Assembly: GCA_026119935.1 (NCBI GenBank)
Contig: JALRMH010000007.1
Span: 310,001-374,000, forward strand
Source of the DNA: Endothia cerciana
Lineage: Eukaryota > Ascomycota > Sordariomycetes > Diaporthales > Cryphonectriaceae
Direction: 5' to 3'
DNA length: 64,000 bases
The notes beneath the pieces were generated by a model that was given only the letters and a program-made list of their open reading frames with translations, was not told the DNA's origin and did not search any database. How positions within the stretch are numbered: the first letter of the stretch is position 1; each line of letters starts with the position of its first letter. Made by a program: the position numbers and the translations under genes. Shown piece after piece: positions 42,096-53,745 of the stretch.

Positions 42096-44203
42096 ATGGC
42101 GGCGAACACAGCCTTTCGATACCCAAAGCTACAGCATGACGTGGACTCGATCCGGATCCTCACTCTGGAGCCGGGTGACTTCTCTGATCATCTTGTCTGC
42201 AAAATTGAATCCTTTACTTTCCGCTCCAAGCCCAGATATATGGCCCTATCCTATACATGGGAAGCCCCGTATCCAGACAACGAACAGCTCCCAACCATGC
42301 CAAGCGACTTCAGCCCTCGCCCAGCCCCCATGAACGAGCGCGCATTCACCACACCGACAAGCATCTTCGACCTATCAAGTCGACGGGCTACGAACCTCAA
42401 TGGCCCGGCTCACCCGGCTCACCCTGAACCCACGCCCACCATCACGTTGAATGGCGAACCCTTTCGAGTACAGCACAATCTGTACCTCGCCCTGCTCCAT
42501 CTTCGCTCCTCGGAAAGGCCGTTGAACATCTGGATCGATGCAGTCTGCATCGATCAAGACAACACCGAAGAGCGCAGCTCGCAAGTCTCACTGATGTCGT
42601 TCATCTACAGGCGATCACAGAAAGTTGTGGCCTGGCTCGGGGCAAGGGAGTATAGGTCGTCGACCAATCCTTTCCGGTCCATGCATACGGATTGGACGGT
42701 GGGAGAGACGAGGCAGCTGGCTGCTTCGCTAGACCATCAGGGGAAGGACACCTGGTCCCTCGAGCCTGACCCGGATACGGTCGCCCGGATTGCTGGGAGC
42801 AGGTACTGGAGACGAATGTGGGTGATACAGGAGCTCTGTCTCCCTCGGATGCTGCTCTTCGTATACGGATCGAGAGTCTGGAGGTACGAGTATTTGTGTC
42901 AGTCACCAGTCTTCCAGAACCGGACAAAGAAGAGGGCTATCCTGGCTGGCAACAACGCTTTCTCCCGTGCTGATGATTATGAGACACGCTTTGAGGCGAT
43001 CTCGCTCTTACTACAAGCCAGGGAGGCCAGGTTCAAGCTCTTCAAACTGGAGGATCTCGTCGACCGCTTCGGCAACCAGGAATGCACCCAAATCAGGGAC
43101 AAGGTCTACGGTCTTTTGGGATTAGCACATGGGATTCGCACCTACTCCTTGGTTCGAGGTGCAGACCATGGGTCAGGGAAACACGGCTCGAAGTCTTCCG
43201 GCGCCCGTGCGAAAGGGACGTTTGAAGTGAACTATGCCAAGTCACTATTCGAGATCTGGCTAGACGTGATAAAGCTGGTTCTTGAACGTGGTGACGGACC
43301 CAGTGAGAGCACTTCGCGCGAAGCACGACGCCGCATCGTTCGAACGGCCGCAATCATCCAAAATGCATTCAGTCCGGAGTTTGAGGAGGAAATGGACGGC
43401 ATCACGATCGATGAGGTATGTGAATGTGTATATCTTGAGGACACACTTGAGTCGTGATAATGACACGCCAGTTAAATATGTAGTACGTATACGACCATCC
43501 CCTGATACGAGCCGAGGGGTTCCTGAGCGGCAAGATCCTCCATCTTGGCCCGGCTTACGGGTCTATCATGGAATCCCAAGCAGCAAGACAAGATTGGGAA
43601 GACGCCCAGGAGGCCCACTACCATGGGCCATCTGACCTTGAGCTCCTGCGGCAAGTTGACGAGGGGTACATGGCAAAGATAGAGTCCTATGATCCCTCTG
43701 ACCTGGAGAGGATCCAACAGATCAACAACGAGCGCATCGTTGCATGGCCAGCCAGCCAAGCGTCAGAGCCTGACAGGAACGGCATTGCACAGACGGGGGA
43801 GACGGAATCAGGCGGCAGGGCGGGGATGCAACAGCCGATCATCTGCCTCGGAACAGAGCACCTCATCGCACTTGTCCCACCAGCAGCAGAAGTGGGCGAT
43901 GTGATCGTTCGGTTCCGGGGTTGTTCCGCTGCACTCGTCATGCGGGATACCAAGACAGACGACGGCACGCCGAGCTCCATGTACGCCTTGGTGGGGAGAG
44001 CAGATGTCGCGAGACACACGATGCCGGAGCCTCAGGGGGGACTTGAGATATCTGTGCCCGGCTTGCCAGGCTCGGAGCCAGTGCCAGACGACGCCAGCCC
44101 GCCGGATCACCCAGCACTGAACGTCGACCTGGACGTCATGACACTACAACTCATCAGTTCAGGAGTCCACATGCAAGATGTACAGGGAAGCTTGAGCGTC
44201 TAG
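42096..44203 (+). CDS. HET-domain protein, second copy
   Basis: Two exons, 42096-43415 and 43484-44203 (intron 68 bp, gtatgt...atgtag), 679 residues. The HET domain starts early: SIRILTLEPGDFSDHLVC, YMALSYTWEAPYPD, ITLNGEPFRVQHNLYLALLH, LNIWIDAVCIDQDNTEERSS, IYRRSQKVVAWLGARE, and RYWRRMWVIQELCLPRMLL (the W-x-x-QE motif). The second half has RDKVYGLLGLAHG and, after the intron, YVYDHPLIRAEGFLSGKILH and an Asp/Glu-rich tail. This is the common stand-alone HET architecture with N-terminal HET, unlike the large N-extended copy at 27 kb. The acceptor is certain because it joins the frame to the C-terminal blocks just after an in-frame TAG. Likely role: self/non-self recognition and programmed cell death. 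No lesions. Confidence 0.88.
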
Positions 44204-44612
44204 CATGGCCGTGTTCTACTATTCCGCCTTTGAGCAACTGAGCCTCAGCGGCCATAAATGAGGCCGGAGACGGCGAGGAGGGCGTTCGAAACATGAGCTT
44301 GTTGTAAATCGGAACTCACATCCACGTTGCGGGCCCAGAACAATCGGAAGCATCCATCGGAGCATCGCCGCAACTTCACACAGTGAGAAAACCATCACAT
44401 TAGAGGTTCTACCACCCGGCCTCTCCTATCCACTAAAGATGAAAGAAAAAAAAGAGCACCTTTTTGGTACAGAATATTTCCGATATCAGAATTCCATTTC
44501 CTTACCTCACCAACCCCCTTTTGACGCCATTCCCAACGTCCGTGAAACCGAGCGTGAAGGTTGAAAAGATAGACGGATAACTCCCTTCGGGGAAAAGAGA
44601 AGGACGCACGGA
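44204..44612. other. Intergenic; boundary between accessory and core genes
   Basis: About 410 bp between the convergent HET gene and the extension frame of the RSC8-like gene. Nothing recognised. Confidence 0.45.
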
Positions 44613-45047
44613 TCAGAACGGAACATAGCTTCCTGGGATCGCGATGTCACTACGCTGTTGATCTCCACTGTTGGGATGACCGCCGCTTACTGGCCCACCA
44701 TTCAGACTTCCGGCGGGCTGTCCACAGTACGATGGATTGAGTTTTGACGGCTGGTATCCGCTGCGTTGTCGACCACCATTGGTCTGGAACTGAGGTCGCG
44801 CCTGTCCGGCTTGCGATTGAGACCCATCATTTGGCTGGTTCGCACTCTGCGATGGTTTTCCGACCTGCGTTTGGTAGCCACCGCGTAGTTGCACATCTCC
44901 GCCGCCAGGCTGCGTCTGTGGTTGTGACTGACGAGACATCTGGCTTGCATCCGGGACCTGACTCCCACCCTGCGATTGCTGATACACCTGACTCGCAGGG
45001 TGCGTCAGGTGCGAGTCTGGCAATTGACTCGTCAAGCTAGAGATCCC
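44613..45047 (-). other. In-frame Gln/Gly/Ser-rich frame after the RSC8-like stop codon
   Basis: Directly after the TAG of the RSC8-like gene the same frame stays open for 144 codons to 44613. It encodes a low-complexity sequence (SQMSRQSQPQTQPGGGDVQL, GKPSQSANQPNDGSQSQAG, PARPQFQ-like pieces) that resembles a prion-like tail more than random 3'UTR. It could be a real C-terminal extension reached by readthrough or alternative splicing, or ancestral coding sequence cut off by a new stop. I see no UGA-CUA type readthrough signal (context is TAG GGG) and no clean intron that skips the stop. Confidence 0.35.
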
Positions 45048-47274
45048 CTACGCCTCGTAGCTCTTGATTTGACCGCCACTGCTCAGAGGCTGCACACCAC
45101 CCACGGACAGAGTCGCTTGCAGGCTCAGCCTGTCACCGTCCAACATAATATCCTGTCCCATCCTGGCGCCTTGCTCGCCACCCAGTGTAGCCGCCATCTT
45201 CAGCTCGTCCTGGACCCGTCGCACCCGCTTCTTGAACGCCAAACGGTCCAAGAAAAGCTGTTGTCGACCACGCTCCAGTTCGCGGCGCTCCTCTTGCAGG
45301 AGAGCCTCCATCTCATTGAAGTACTTCATCTTCTGCTCCATCTTCTGCAGCGTGATGTTCACGGCAGCCGACACAAGACGCGTCATCTCCCGTTCCTCAT
45401 GGGAAGCCAATCCGTCGGCACGAGCTCCTATCGTAGCCAAGGGTATATTCGCCAGCGCAGTAGTCGTCGTCTTGGTAGTGGTTGTGGTCGTCGTGGTAGT
45501 CTCTTGGTGGATGTCGATCTCCATCGATTCAGCACCCTCTGTCTCCTTGCCCTTGCCCTTCCCGTTGGACTGAGCCTCGATAGCGCCACTCGACTCGAGC
45601 TTTCCTCGTAGATTCTGCCGCAGCTCCTCTGCAGACTTGCCAGCGGCCACGGCCGCGCTGGCAGGATCCGCAAGACTGGCGAGGAAGGCCACAACGGTCA
45701 TGACGGGATTGTCAGCCTGGCTGAAAGGCAGCTGGCCACCTTGGCTTCCAAGCATCGAAAGGCCGAGGGGGTTCTCCGCCTCGAGGTACTTCTCTTCAAT
45801 GTCCAGCTGTAGGAATTGAAGGACACACTCTTCCTTGGTCCGTGTGCCGACGTGGTCCGCAATCTGGACCCAGTTGTCATCGAATCTCTCCAGGCCCTCC
45901 AACAGGCGCAGCAGCTCGGCATCAGTCCACGGCGCATCGCGATCCAGGGTAGCAGAGTAGGTGGGGTTCTCCATCCTCGTGAAGTTGCTGTTCGGCTGGT
46001 TTGAGGGGAAGCGACCATCCACGAAACAACTCGGGCAGATATCGCTACTCTTCTTGTTGCTCGAAGCCGGATCGACGTACGTGTTGTGGTAGTAGATCCT
46101 GGTACAGTCAATTCCGCAAGTCTGGCAATTGACCTTGGCAATCGGAGCTTTTGTGAGCTCTTCTGCCGACGCACTCGAGATACCGTTGGTCGTAGGGGCA
46201 TCGCCGTTAGTCTTGCTCTCGGCCTTGTTGAGCTTAGCACCCTTGGCACCGGCCTCGTAAATATTGCGTCCTAGCTCCAGGTTCAACTCGCTCTTGGGCA
46301 CCATGCCGGCCTTGGCCTTGGCATCCGTGTCAGCGTAAGGCTTGCCATCAGTGATCAAGGGATCTGCTGCTGGCTGCCATGGTTGAAGACCTCGGGGAGT
46401 GTCACAGATGATCTTGAAGTGGCCGGTGAAAGGCGGACCAACAGGAGCCGGGCGGTGGTCCGGATCAACCTGAGATTGTCAGTTGAGGATTTCGGACCTA
46501 GTGTGATGCAGCGATTCTGCCATACCTGGTAGTTGATCAGACCCCACTGCTCGAGGAACGAATGGACCCTCATAATAGCACACACGTCGCCAGCTAGGTT
46601 CCGCCTGCAAGCGGTGACGGTCAAGTACTCGGCAGGGTTCAGCCTGTAAGTGTTGATCATGAAGTCTCGGTAGTCCTTGTACACGGCAGGTGTCTTGCTC
46701 CGATTCCGTTGGTTGAAGAACTCTGGCAGTGCCTTGCGTTCGGTGGGATGAATGATGTTCATGTCGAACCAGGTGCTGTAGCTTGGCAGGACGATGGAGT
46801 GGGTCTGGGAAATCAAGTGTTCGCGCGCGGCGTTCTCGATAGCCTCCTTGGTCTTCCCGGTGTCGCCCTCGCCAGAGGCCTCGCCGTCCTTGGCCTGGTC
46901 TGCCTTGGGCTCGCCTTCAGCATCAGCCATGTCCTCGTCCTGCGCGGCTGCACTTTCGGAGGCTGGGCCTTCGGGCGCATCGAGAGGATTGTCTGAGGAG
47001 GCGCCAGGAGCGGGGGTCGTGCTGTCTTGTTTGATCGCTGGGTCATTGGAGGAGCTCTCGCCCATTTGTATATCTGATTGGGGTGTTTGCGATGTAAGTC
47101 TGGGTGCTAGCCTTGGACAAGGGGGGCGGAGGCGGATGGGCGATGGTGCTTTCCAGTATTGCGCTTACCTTCGCCAGGGTTCACATCGGCCAGAGGGGGT
47201 TGCGCAAGAATCGGATTGCTTCCAGGCGATGCGTCGTTGGCAGGGGTGCCGTAGCTGACGTTCTCTTCCTCCAT
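45048..47274 (-). CDS. RSC8: SWI/SNF-RSC chromatin remodeling subunit (Rsc8/Swi3-like)
   Basis: Three exons on the minus strand, 47274-47169, 47073-46526 and 46469-45048 (2076 nt, 691 residues). The protein starts MEEENVSYGTPANDASPGSN and has an acidic linker. SWIRM domain (about 119-218) with HLISQTHSIVLPSYSTWFD, IHPTERKALPEFF, YKDYRDFMINTYRLNPAEYL and FLEQWGLINYQVDP. ZZ-type zinc finger (about 330-370; VNCQTCGIDCTRIYYHN, ICPSCFVDGRFP). SANT (about 396-445; WTDAELLRLLEGLERFDDNW, HVGTRTKEECVLQF). C-terminal coiled coil (MEQKMKYFNEMEALLQEERR). Rsc8/Swi3 proteins dimerise and scaffold ATP-dependent remodelers in the nucleus. Exon 1 is inferred from a good donor (gtaagc) and the acceptor caatcag that joins NPGE to DIQMGESS. 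Shares a divergent promoter with ETF alpha. See the separate entry for the open frame after its stop. Confidence 0.92.
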
Positions 47275-47821
47275 TTTGATGACGGGAAGGCTGGCTTTGA
47301 TTCACCTGCAGCCTGGACCTCTGATGTCGAAGGGTGAGAACTCAGGGAACGTCAATAAAGGTTGCGACCAGGTGCACGCTGCAATTGCAGGTGGGGTAGC
47401 CCGACGATCGACGAGGCTCTCAGGTGTGACTTTGATTTCTGTAAAACCACACGTGCCGCCGTGCAGGGAGCGGAGATGCGTTGTGTTGGCGATGAGTGTT
47501 GATGTGGGGATGGATATAGGTGCGGTCGCAGAAGACCATGTCGAGTTGTCGCGTTGAAGGAAAATCGACCGGGGGCGCGTGTACTGCTTCCCTGGACCTG
47601 TCGCTGAAAACTGTTGGTTGCAGCCTCAGGCTTGCATACCCTTCGCAGGACCGGGGCGGCTGACAGACCCTAACCCTGGTGAGCCTTGACCCGAGGGCCC
47701 TGCTCCCGGTTGCGGAGGCCTTGAATAGCCGAGGGCGATTTCACGAGGTGCTCTTGGCCGTCGGTTCTTCTCTTTCTCTCGATATCCTCCGGAACGAGAC
47801 AAGACATCACACGCCTTCAAG
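47275..47821. promoter_or_regulatory. Divergent promoter region: RSC8-like / ETF alpha
   Basis: 547 bp between two head-to-head housekeeping start codons. No ORF of note; no distinctive operator found by eye. Confidence 0.45.
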
Positions 47822-48992
47822 ATGCTCTGCACAGCGCGGAGAGTGATACCGCACCATTTGCGGCGGCAAACCGCCCAGGCGACGACCACAACGCCCTCGG
47901 CGATCTTCAGTCCTGCGGCCCTTCAGCGGCTCGCTTCGACCCTCGCTGTCCTCGAGCAGAGGGAAGGGAAGCTCAACCATGGATCGCTGAGCGCAATCTC
48001 AGCCGCCAAGAAGATTGGCGGCTCAATTCACGGCTTCGTGGCCGGGAGCAGCATCAAATCGGTAGCAGATGAGGCGGCGACGGCAGACGGCGTCGAGAAG
48101 ATCGTTGCTGTTGACAATGGCGCTTACGACAAGGTAGACTCTGACTGCGTTGCTTCCCCATGCGAGACCCTCAGTGGCCGCGGTCTTGGACGCACGTTTT
48201 CTCTCCAGCATCCAATGCTAATTGCCCCCCCCCCCCCCATGAGAACAGGGCCTGGCCGAGAACTTCGCACCCCTCCTGGTCGAGAACATCAAGAAAGGCG
48301 GCTACACGCACGTCATTGCAGGGCACACCGCGTTCGGCAAGAACCTGATGCCCCGCGTCGCCGCCCTGCTCGACTCCCAGCAGATCTCCGACATCACGGC
48401 CGTCGAGAGCGAGACCACCTTCGTGCGACCCATCTACGCCGGCAATGCGATCGCGACCGTTGAGTCCTCCGACCCCATCAAGATCATCACCATCCGCGGC
48501 ACGGCGTTCGCGCCTGCCGAGCTTGGAAAGGGCTCTGCGGCTGTGGAAGATGGTGTGGATCCCAAGGCGGAGTCCCAGACCGAGTGGGTGTCTGAGGACT
48601 TGGCCAAGTCAGACAGGCCGGACCTCGCGACAGCTGGCAAAGTCGTGTCCGGCGGACGAGGCCTGAAGTCGAAGGAGGAATTTGACAAGGTTATGCAGCC
48701 ACTGGCGGACTCGCTTGGTGCGGCAATCGGTGCGTCGCGTGCGGCGGTCGACAGCGGGTACGCGGACAACAGTCTGCAGGTCGGACAGACGGGCAAGGTG
48801 GTTGCGCCACAATTATATATGGCCGTGGGCATCTCGGGAGCCATCCAGCACTTGGCGGGTATGAAGGACAGCAAGGTCATCGCGGCGATCAACAAGGATG
48901 TCGATGCGCCGATCTTTCAGGTTGCTGATGTCGGCCTGGTAGGGGATCTCTTTGAGAAGGTCCCCGAGCTGACGGAGAAGTTGAAGAAATAG
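47822..48992 (+). CDS. Electron transfer flavoprotein subunit alpha, mitochondrial
   Basis: Two exons, 47822-48133 and 48249-48992, 351 residues. An Arg-rich, acid-free N-terminus ([20 protein letters not shown]) is a mitochondrial presequence. Domain I has [20 protein letters not shown] and [20 protein letters not shown] with RVAALLD. The FAD domain has [35 protein letters not shown] and the ETF-alpha signature [20 protein letters not shown], then [20 protein letters not shown]. The protein binds FAD and, with ETF beta, passes electrons from acyl-CoA dehydrogenases to ETF-ubiquinone oxidoreductase in the matrix. The intron (115 bp) has its polypyrimidine tract replaced by a run of 14 C (48225-48238) just before acceptor gaacag. 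Confidence 0.95.
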
Positions 48993-49017
48993 ATACAATA
49001 TACATGTAGACACGAGG

Positions 49018-49043
49018 TTTTTTTTTGGGGGGGGTTTTTTTTT
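49018..49043. repeat. T9-G8-T9 homopolymer block
   Basis: Three adjoining homopolymers in the shared 3' region of ETF alpha and the convergent adrenodoxin reductase; a run of 13 C follows at 49136-49148. Confidence 0.8.
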
Positions 49044-49170
49044 CTCATGATAGCTCCCATGTGAACTGTAGGGTCGCAAATGGCTGCTGCATCAACACCT
49101 TCTATCCCATGAACTCAGAAGTCGAACCCAAGAAACCCCCCCCCCCCCGGGACCTCTCTGATGGCGGTCG

Positions 49171-50874
49171 CTATGATTTTGCCTTGGACGTCGACAACGG
49201 CAGCATCTCCTCGACGGCGGTAAATTTCTCCCTCTCCTTGCCCTTCTGTTTGCCCCTTTCCCTCTCTGCCCTGTCAATAGCCAGCCAGCCATCCCAGTCC
49301 ACCGCGCAATAAGCCAGTTCTTCGCCGCCTTCACTCTTCACACCATCCCACCCAGCGCTCACCGTCCCCCTGCCGACCGCAGCAGCGCCATCGGCAAGGA
49401 ACGCTGCTCCTGCCTTCCAATCCGCCGCGATAGCCGCCGCGGTCGCAAACGCATCCTCCATCGTGCTCGCAATAACGCCCGTAGGACCGCGCTTCACCCA
49501 CCCCGCGCAGTACAACCCGGAGAAGTGTGGCCTTTCCTTATCGGCGGGTATCACGCGGCCATGTAGCCCGTCGTTGGCGACGACACCCCTTCTTTCGTCG
49601 AAGGCGACCCCCAAATCTGTAAATTCGGGGATGGGCTCGGATTTGTAGCCGATGGACCTGAATACCAGCGGCGATTCGGTGACCTCCGGCTCCCCCTCGG
49701 AGCTCTTGACCCTGGCCTCCGGGTCGTATATGTCGGTGAGGACGTTGTGCTGGAAGGAGGTGGCACCAACGGCGGATGGATCTGAAGCCCGGGGGTGGAA
49801 CTCGGTCGGGGACAGACAGAAACCCAGATCCCAGGACTTCGGCGCCCCTCCAAAGGGCGCCTTGGAGCCCTTGACGAGGACCTCCATCAGCCGCCTCCGC
49901 GCGCGGGGAAGGTTCTTGAGGTCGTCCGGCACGAGCGCCCTGTCCACAGGCCTGAACCCCGCGCCGGGCAGGTTCATCAGCTCACGCAGCTCCTTGATCA
50001 TGAAGGCCGCCTGCATGGGCGCCCTCCTCCCCACGACGCTGACCCTCCTGACCCGGCCCCCCGCCAGCGCCTCGAGCGCGTACCCGGCGATGTCCGTCCC
50101 CCGCAGCCTATCCACGTCCTCGAGCAGGATGCGCGCGACGTCGAGCGCCACGTTGCCCTGGCCGATGATGACGGCCGACTCCTGCGAGAGGTCCGGGCTG
50201 AGGCCGGCGAACTCGGGCAGGCCATTGTACCAGCCCACGAACTCGCGGGCGGAGTAGATGCGCCCGAGGGGCTCCCCCGGGATGCCGAGGGCGCGGTCCT
50301 TGGAGGCGCCGTAGGCGAAGAGGACCGCGTCGTAGTGCCGGAGCAGGGAGCGCAGCGGGACGGACTGGCCGCCCGGGTGGCCGGGGGCGTGGCCGACTGT
50401 GACGTTGCCGATGAAGGTGAAGTTGGGGGACGAGGCGACCTCTGTGAATTTATCCTCGCAGTTCTACCTTTCAGTGTCAGGACCGATGACTCCAATACAC
50501 ATGATTTGGGGGGGACCGGTCATCCAGAGGATATTCTGCTCGGCCTGGGGGTGAGCAGGCTGGTTGTGACAACGCACCTTGACCTCGGGATGATCGGGAG
50601 CAACTCCAAACCTGACCAGTCCAAAAGGCACGGGCAAGGCCTCGTACATGTCGACCTTGGCGCCCTCGATCAGGGACATGACACGGTACGACGTGTAGAA
50701 GCCCGCGGGGCCGGAGCCGACGACGGCCATCCGGAAAGGCCCGCCATGCCGAGACGGGGCGGAGGTTGATTGTGAGCACCGTAGGATGAGAGAAGTAGGC
50801 CTCCGGTTGCGGCTCAGCAGCCGGGCACGGCCGGCCGTGAGGCCAGCGGTGAGACTGGAAGTGCGAGGAGGCAT
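49171..50874 (-). CDS. ARH1: NADPH:adrenodoxin (ferredoxin) oxidoreductase, mitochondrial
   Basis: Two exons on the minus strand, 50874-50578 and 50463-49171, 529 residues. The N-terminus MPPRTSSLTAGLTAGRARLL is Arg-rich, a mitochondrial presequence. The FAD site is FRMAVVGSGPAGFYTSYRVM (GxGxxG), followed by VDMYEALPVPFGLVRFGVAPD with HPEVK, a hallmark of adrenodoxin reductases. The NADPH site is SAVIIGQGNVALDVARILLE (GxGxxA). C-terminal SGLYCAGWVKRGPTGVIAST contacts FAD. It passes electrons from NADPH to mitochondrial ferredoxin for Fe-S cluster assembly and heme A synthesis; the yeast gene is essential. The intron (114 bp) ends at ggtag, joining PEVK to NCEDKFTEVA. Compared with the family it is slightly longer through an insert near the C-terminus (WKAGAAFLADGAAAVGRG). 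Confidence 0.93.
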
Positions 50875-51554
50875 CGTGTCGTGACATCAGGGTTGCAGTC
50901 GTCGACAGGATCACATCCTCTGTCTTGGTGGAACGGGTTGGTCAGGCCCGTTGATCAGGCCCGTTGATCAGGACCTCTGGAGCCGAAGATCTATTCGGCT
51001 CGGCCCCAGATTTTCTACGAGGAGGGTGGCACTGGGGGACCCGGACGTCTACTTCCTCACGTCTGGTGTCACACGTGTTCTGGAAACCTGCATATGGATC
51101 AAGCCCGCGATCTCAGTCCAAAGAGATACAACACGGCATACAGTATTCCTCTGGTTTACATGTAGCAAAATCATATGGGATGGATGAGTCGGTGGAAAAG
51201 GCGAGGTGAGCCATCTGCTTACATAATGAGGCTGGGGTCAATCTCCACAGGGCGGGACGGCCCCCTGGCCTGCAGGGGGCTTCTATGCTTAATGTCCCGT
51301 GTAAGTGGTTGGGTTGCTCTGCCAACTGTGGGACCCAGCCCACTTCTGTGCCTGGTTTAGTACCTGGTTTACCAGCCCCCAGGAATATGCCCTGGAACCG
51401 GCTCGTCCTGTACTCTGGTATAATCAATCCCATCAGCATGCCGATCCGGATTCTGTCCCTCAGTCTTTCTCGTCTGCTCTGTCCCGTCCTCGACATTCCA
51501 GTCAGTCCGTGTTGACATCTGGCCGTCTCCCCTACGGCAGCACAATCCGGCACT
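50875..51554. promoter_or_regulatory. Divergent promoter region: ARH1 / membrane protein
   Basis: 680 bp between two divergent start codons. Contains a local direct repeat (ggcccgttgatca twice, near 50944-50970). No gene recognised. Confidence 0.45.
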
Positions 51555-53745
51555 ATGGGCGCACAACAGCCGTACATGTACTCGGCGGCGGGTTACGACG
51601 GTAATAGTCGTTTCCCATCCACCCCCTTCGATCCCAAGGCTGTGACGCGTGCAAGCTACGACTACAAGCCCCCAAGGCCAAAGCAGGAGGGCCCACTGGT
51701 CTCCTTCAACCGTCACCCAGAGTGAGTACAGGATCTTTTTCCTTGCTGACCCTTAACGGCTACACAATGTGGTGAACCCCTCGGCCGTGCTCGGGCTGCA
51801 TGCTGATCTGACCTCTGCTCCATAGCTCACACGTGGTTCCAGAGCCTAGGAAGCAGTTCAAGGCGCTGGGCCCCAGGACGAAATGGTGGATCAAGTGGCT
51901 GAGGATTGCCCAGATCAGCATCCGCGTGCTTCAGCTTATCGCGGCAGCCGGCGTCCTCTTCCTCTTCATCGTCATTGACGATGTCAGCTCCCTGACGGCC
52001 TGGGTCGAGAGGATTACCGTGAGTCCAAGCAGTCCGTCCTAGGCATGATGACTATACTGACCACCTGCCAGGCTGGTGTAAACATGCTCCACTGTGCCTA
52101 CGGCATCTTTCACCTGGCACGCCCGGCCGGTGCCAGGCCGCCAGCCTCGTCTGCTAGCTACCAGATGTTCTCTGCCATGACCGACCTTGCGGTGCTCCCC
52201 CTCTACACCTATGGCTGTCTCTCCGTCCGCAACTCCAGCGATCACTGGGGCACTCTTCTCAAGGACGAGAACCTGATGAACTACTTCCTCCCGTCGCTGT
52301 ACTATGCCCTCTTTGGCGGGGCAATATTGCACCTCGTCTCGTTGTGCATTGGGCTCTGGCTGGCCCTCAGATTCAGGCAGATCACCCGCCTGCCGCCGGA
52401 CATGAACCCCCTCGAGGACAACCTCACCTCGCGGCATCAGAAGAAGCTGTCTGTCGCCACGACGGCCACCTGCCTCACGGAGGCCGATCGTCGCCTGTCG
52501 ACCCCGCTCGAGGAGCGTCGCCGCTCCGGGCTGCCCTACGAAGATGTCGACCGTCCCCCGTCTGTTCCCTTCTATGCAACGCGGTCCAGCCCGCGCAGTT
52601 CCGTCGCATCTATAGAGCTGCCCCCTGGGCAGTACCAGACCACACCGAGCCACTCGCCCCGGAACTCGGTCACTGGCGCAGACCTCAAGCGCATGTCCGC
52701 ACCCCCTGGGGCGTCCGCGTCCAGCATCCCGCCCACGCCTCCGCCGCGAAGCCCATGGCGCAACTCCCAGGCCTCGTACGCCGGGGTACCGACCCAGGAT
52801 CTCGCAGACCTGCGCCCGCCGCACTCCCGGGGTTCCGGCCAGGCCCCGCCCTCCCCGAGGAGCTACGGCCACCAGTCTCGCCCCAGCACCGGCACGGCCG
52901 CCGCACAGCAGCCGCCCCCGCGCGACGGAAAGGCGAGCTCCTCGCCCCCTCACCCGGCAAGGTTCACCGAGTCCTGGTACACGACCGAGTCCCTCTTCGG
53001 CCGCACGCACGACCGTAACCGCGCCGTGAAGGCCAGGAGCGAGGTGCAGGCGCACGGCTACGAGGCCATCCGGCGGCGCTACGATCTCTCCGACTCCGAG
53101 TCCGACTACGAGAACGAGGAGAACGAGACGGCGACCACCTACTCCGTGATGAGCCCCGGCAAGGACGAGGTCGACGAGAACGACGGCGACCTCGCCTCGC
53201 CGCTGGGGTACCACCCGAACCCCCTGCGCGCCAACCCGTCCCTGCCCAGCATCGCGGCCACGGACAGCAGCATCGGCAAGCCCAAGCCCCGCATGCGGCC
53301 CAACACCCCCTTCATGCACAAGGCCGTCCTGAGCGAGATCGACCTCAACGACAGGCGCGTGGGCGCGGGGTCCGGCCCCGGCCTCGGCGCCGTCGACGGC
53401 ACCACCGGCGAGAAGCCCTCGCCGAACTACGGCGACCTGGGTGGCGGTAGCAAGAAGGGGCGCAGCCCCACCAAGCGGTACACGTGGGCGCCGCGGGACC
53501 GCAACAGCAGCATCCAGCCCGAGAGCGATTTCTACGCGAAGCCGTACGGCGAGCTCAAGAGTGCCACGCCGCCGCTGGTGGTCGGAAGTGACCGGCAGGT
53601 GTCCAGCGGGAATGACTACGGCGACCTGGGCGGTGCGGGTGGCGGGCAGGCGGCGAAGAGATATTTCTCTTTCGGGAGGAGGAATGTCAGCGGCAAGATA
53701 GCTGAGGAGGGTAGAGGATCTCCTAGCATTGGGTGCGCCCGCTGA
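51555..53745 (+). CDS. Fungal four-TM membrane protein with long disordered tail
   Basis: Three exons, 51555-51721, 51826-52018 and 52072-53745 (2034 nt, 677 residues). It begins MGAQQPYMYSAAGYDGNSRF. Four predicted TM helices: IRVLQLIAAAGVLFLFIVI, MLHCAYGIFHLA, MFSAMTDLAVLPLYTYGCLS, and YYALFGGAILHLVSLCIGLW with LALRF. Then comes a tail of about 440 residues rich in Pro, Ser, Arg and Asp (for example SPHSPRNSV-type and NYGDLGGG repeats; the tripeptide GDL in a YGDLGG context occurs three times). It resembles a conserved but uncharacterised Pezizomycotina membrane protein (MARVEL-like fold possible). No enzymatic motif. A 572-codon antisense frame covers it but is a GC-rich shadow. Confidence 0.85.
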
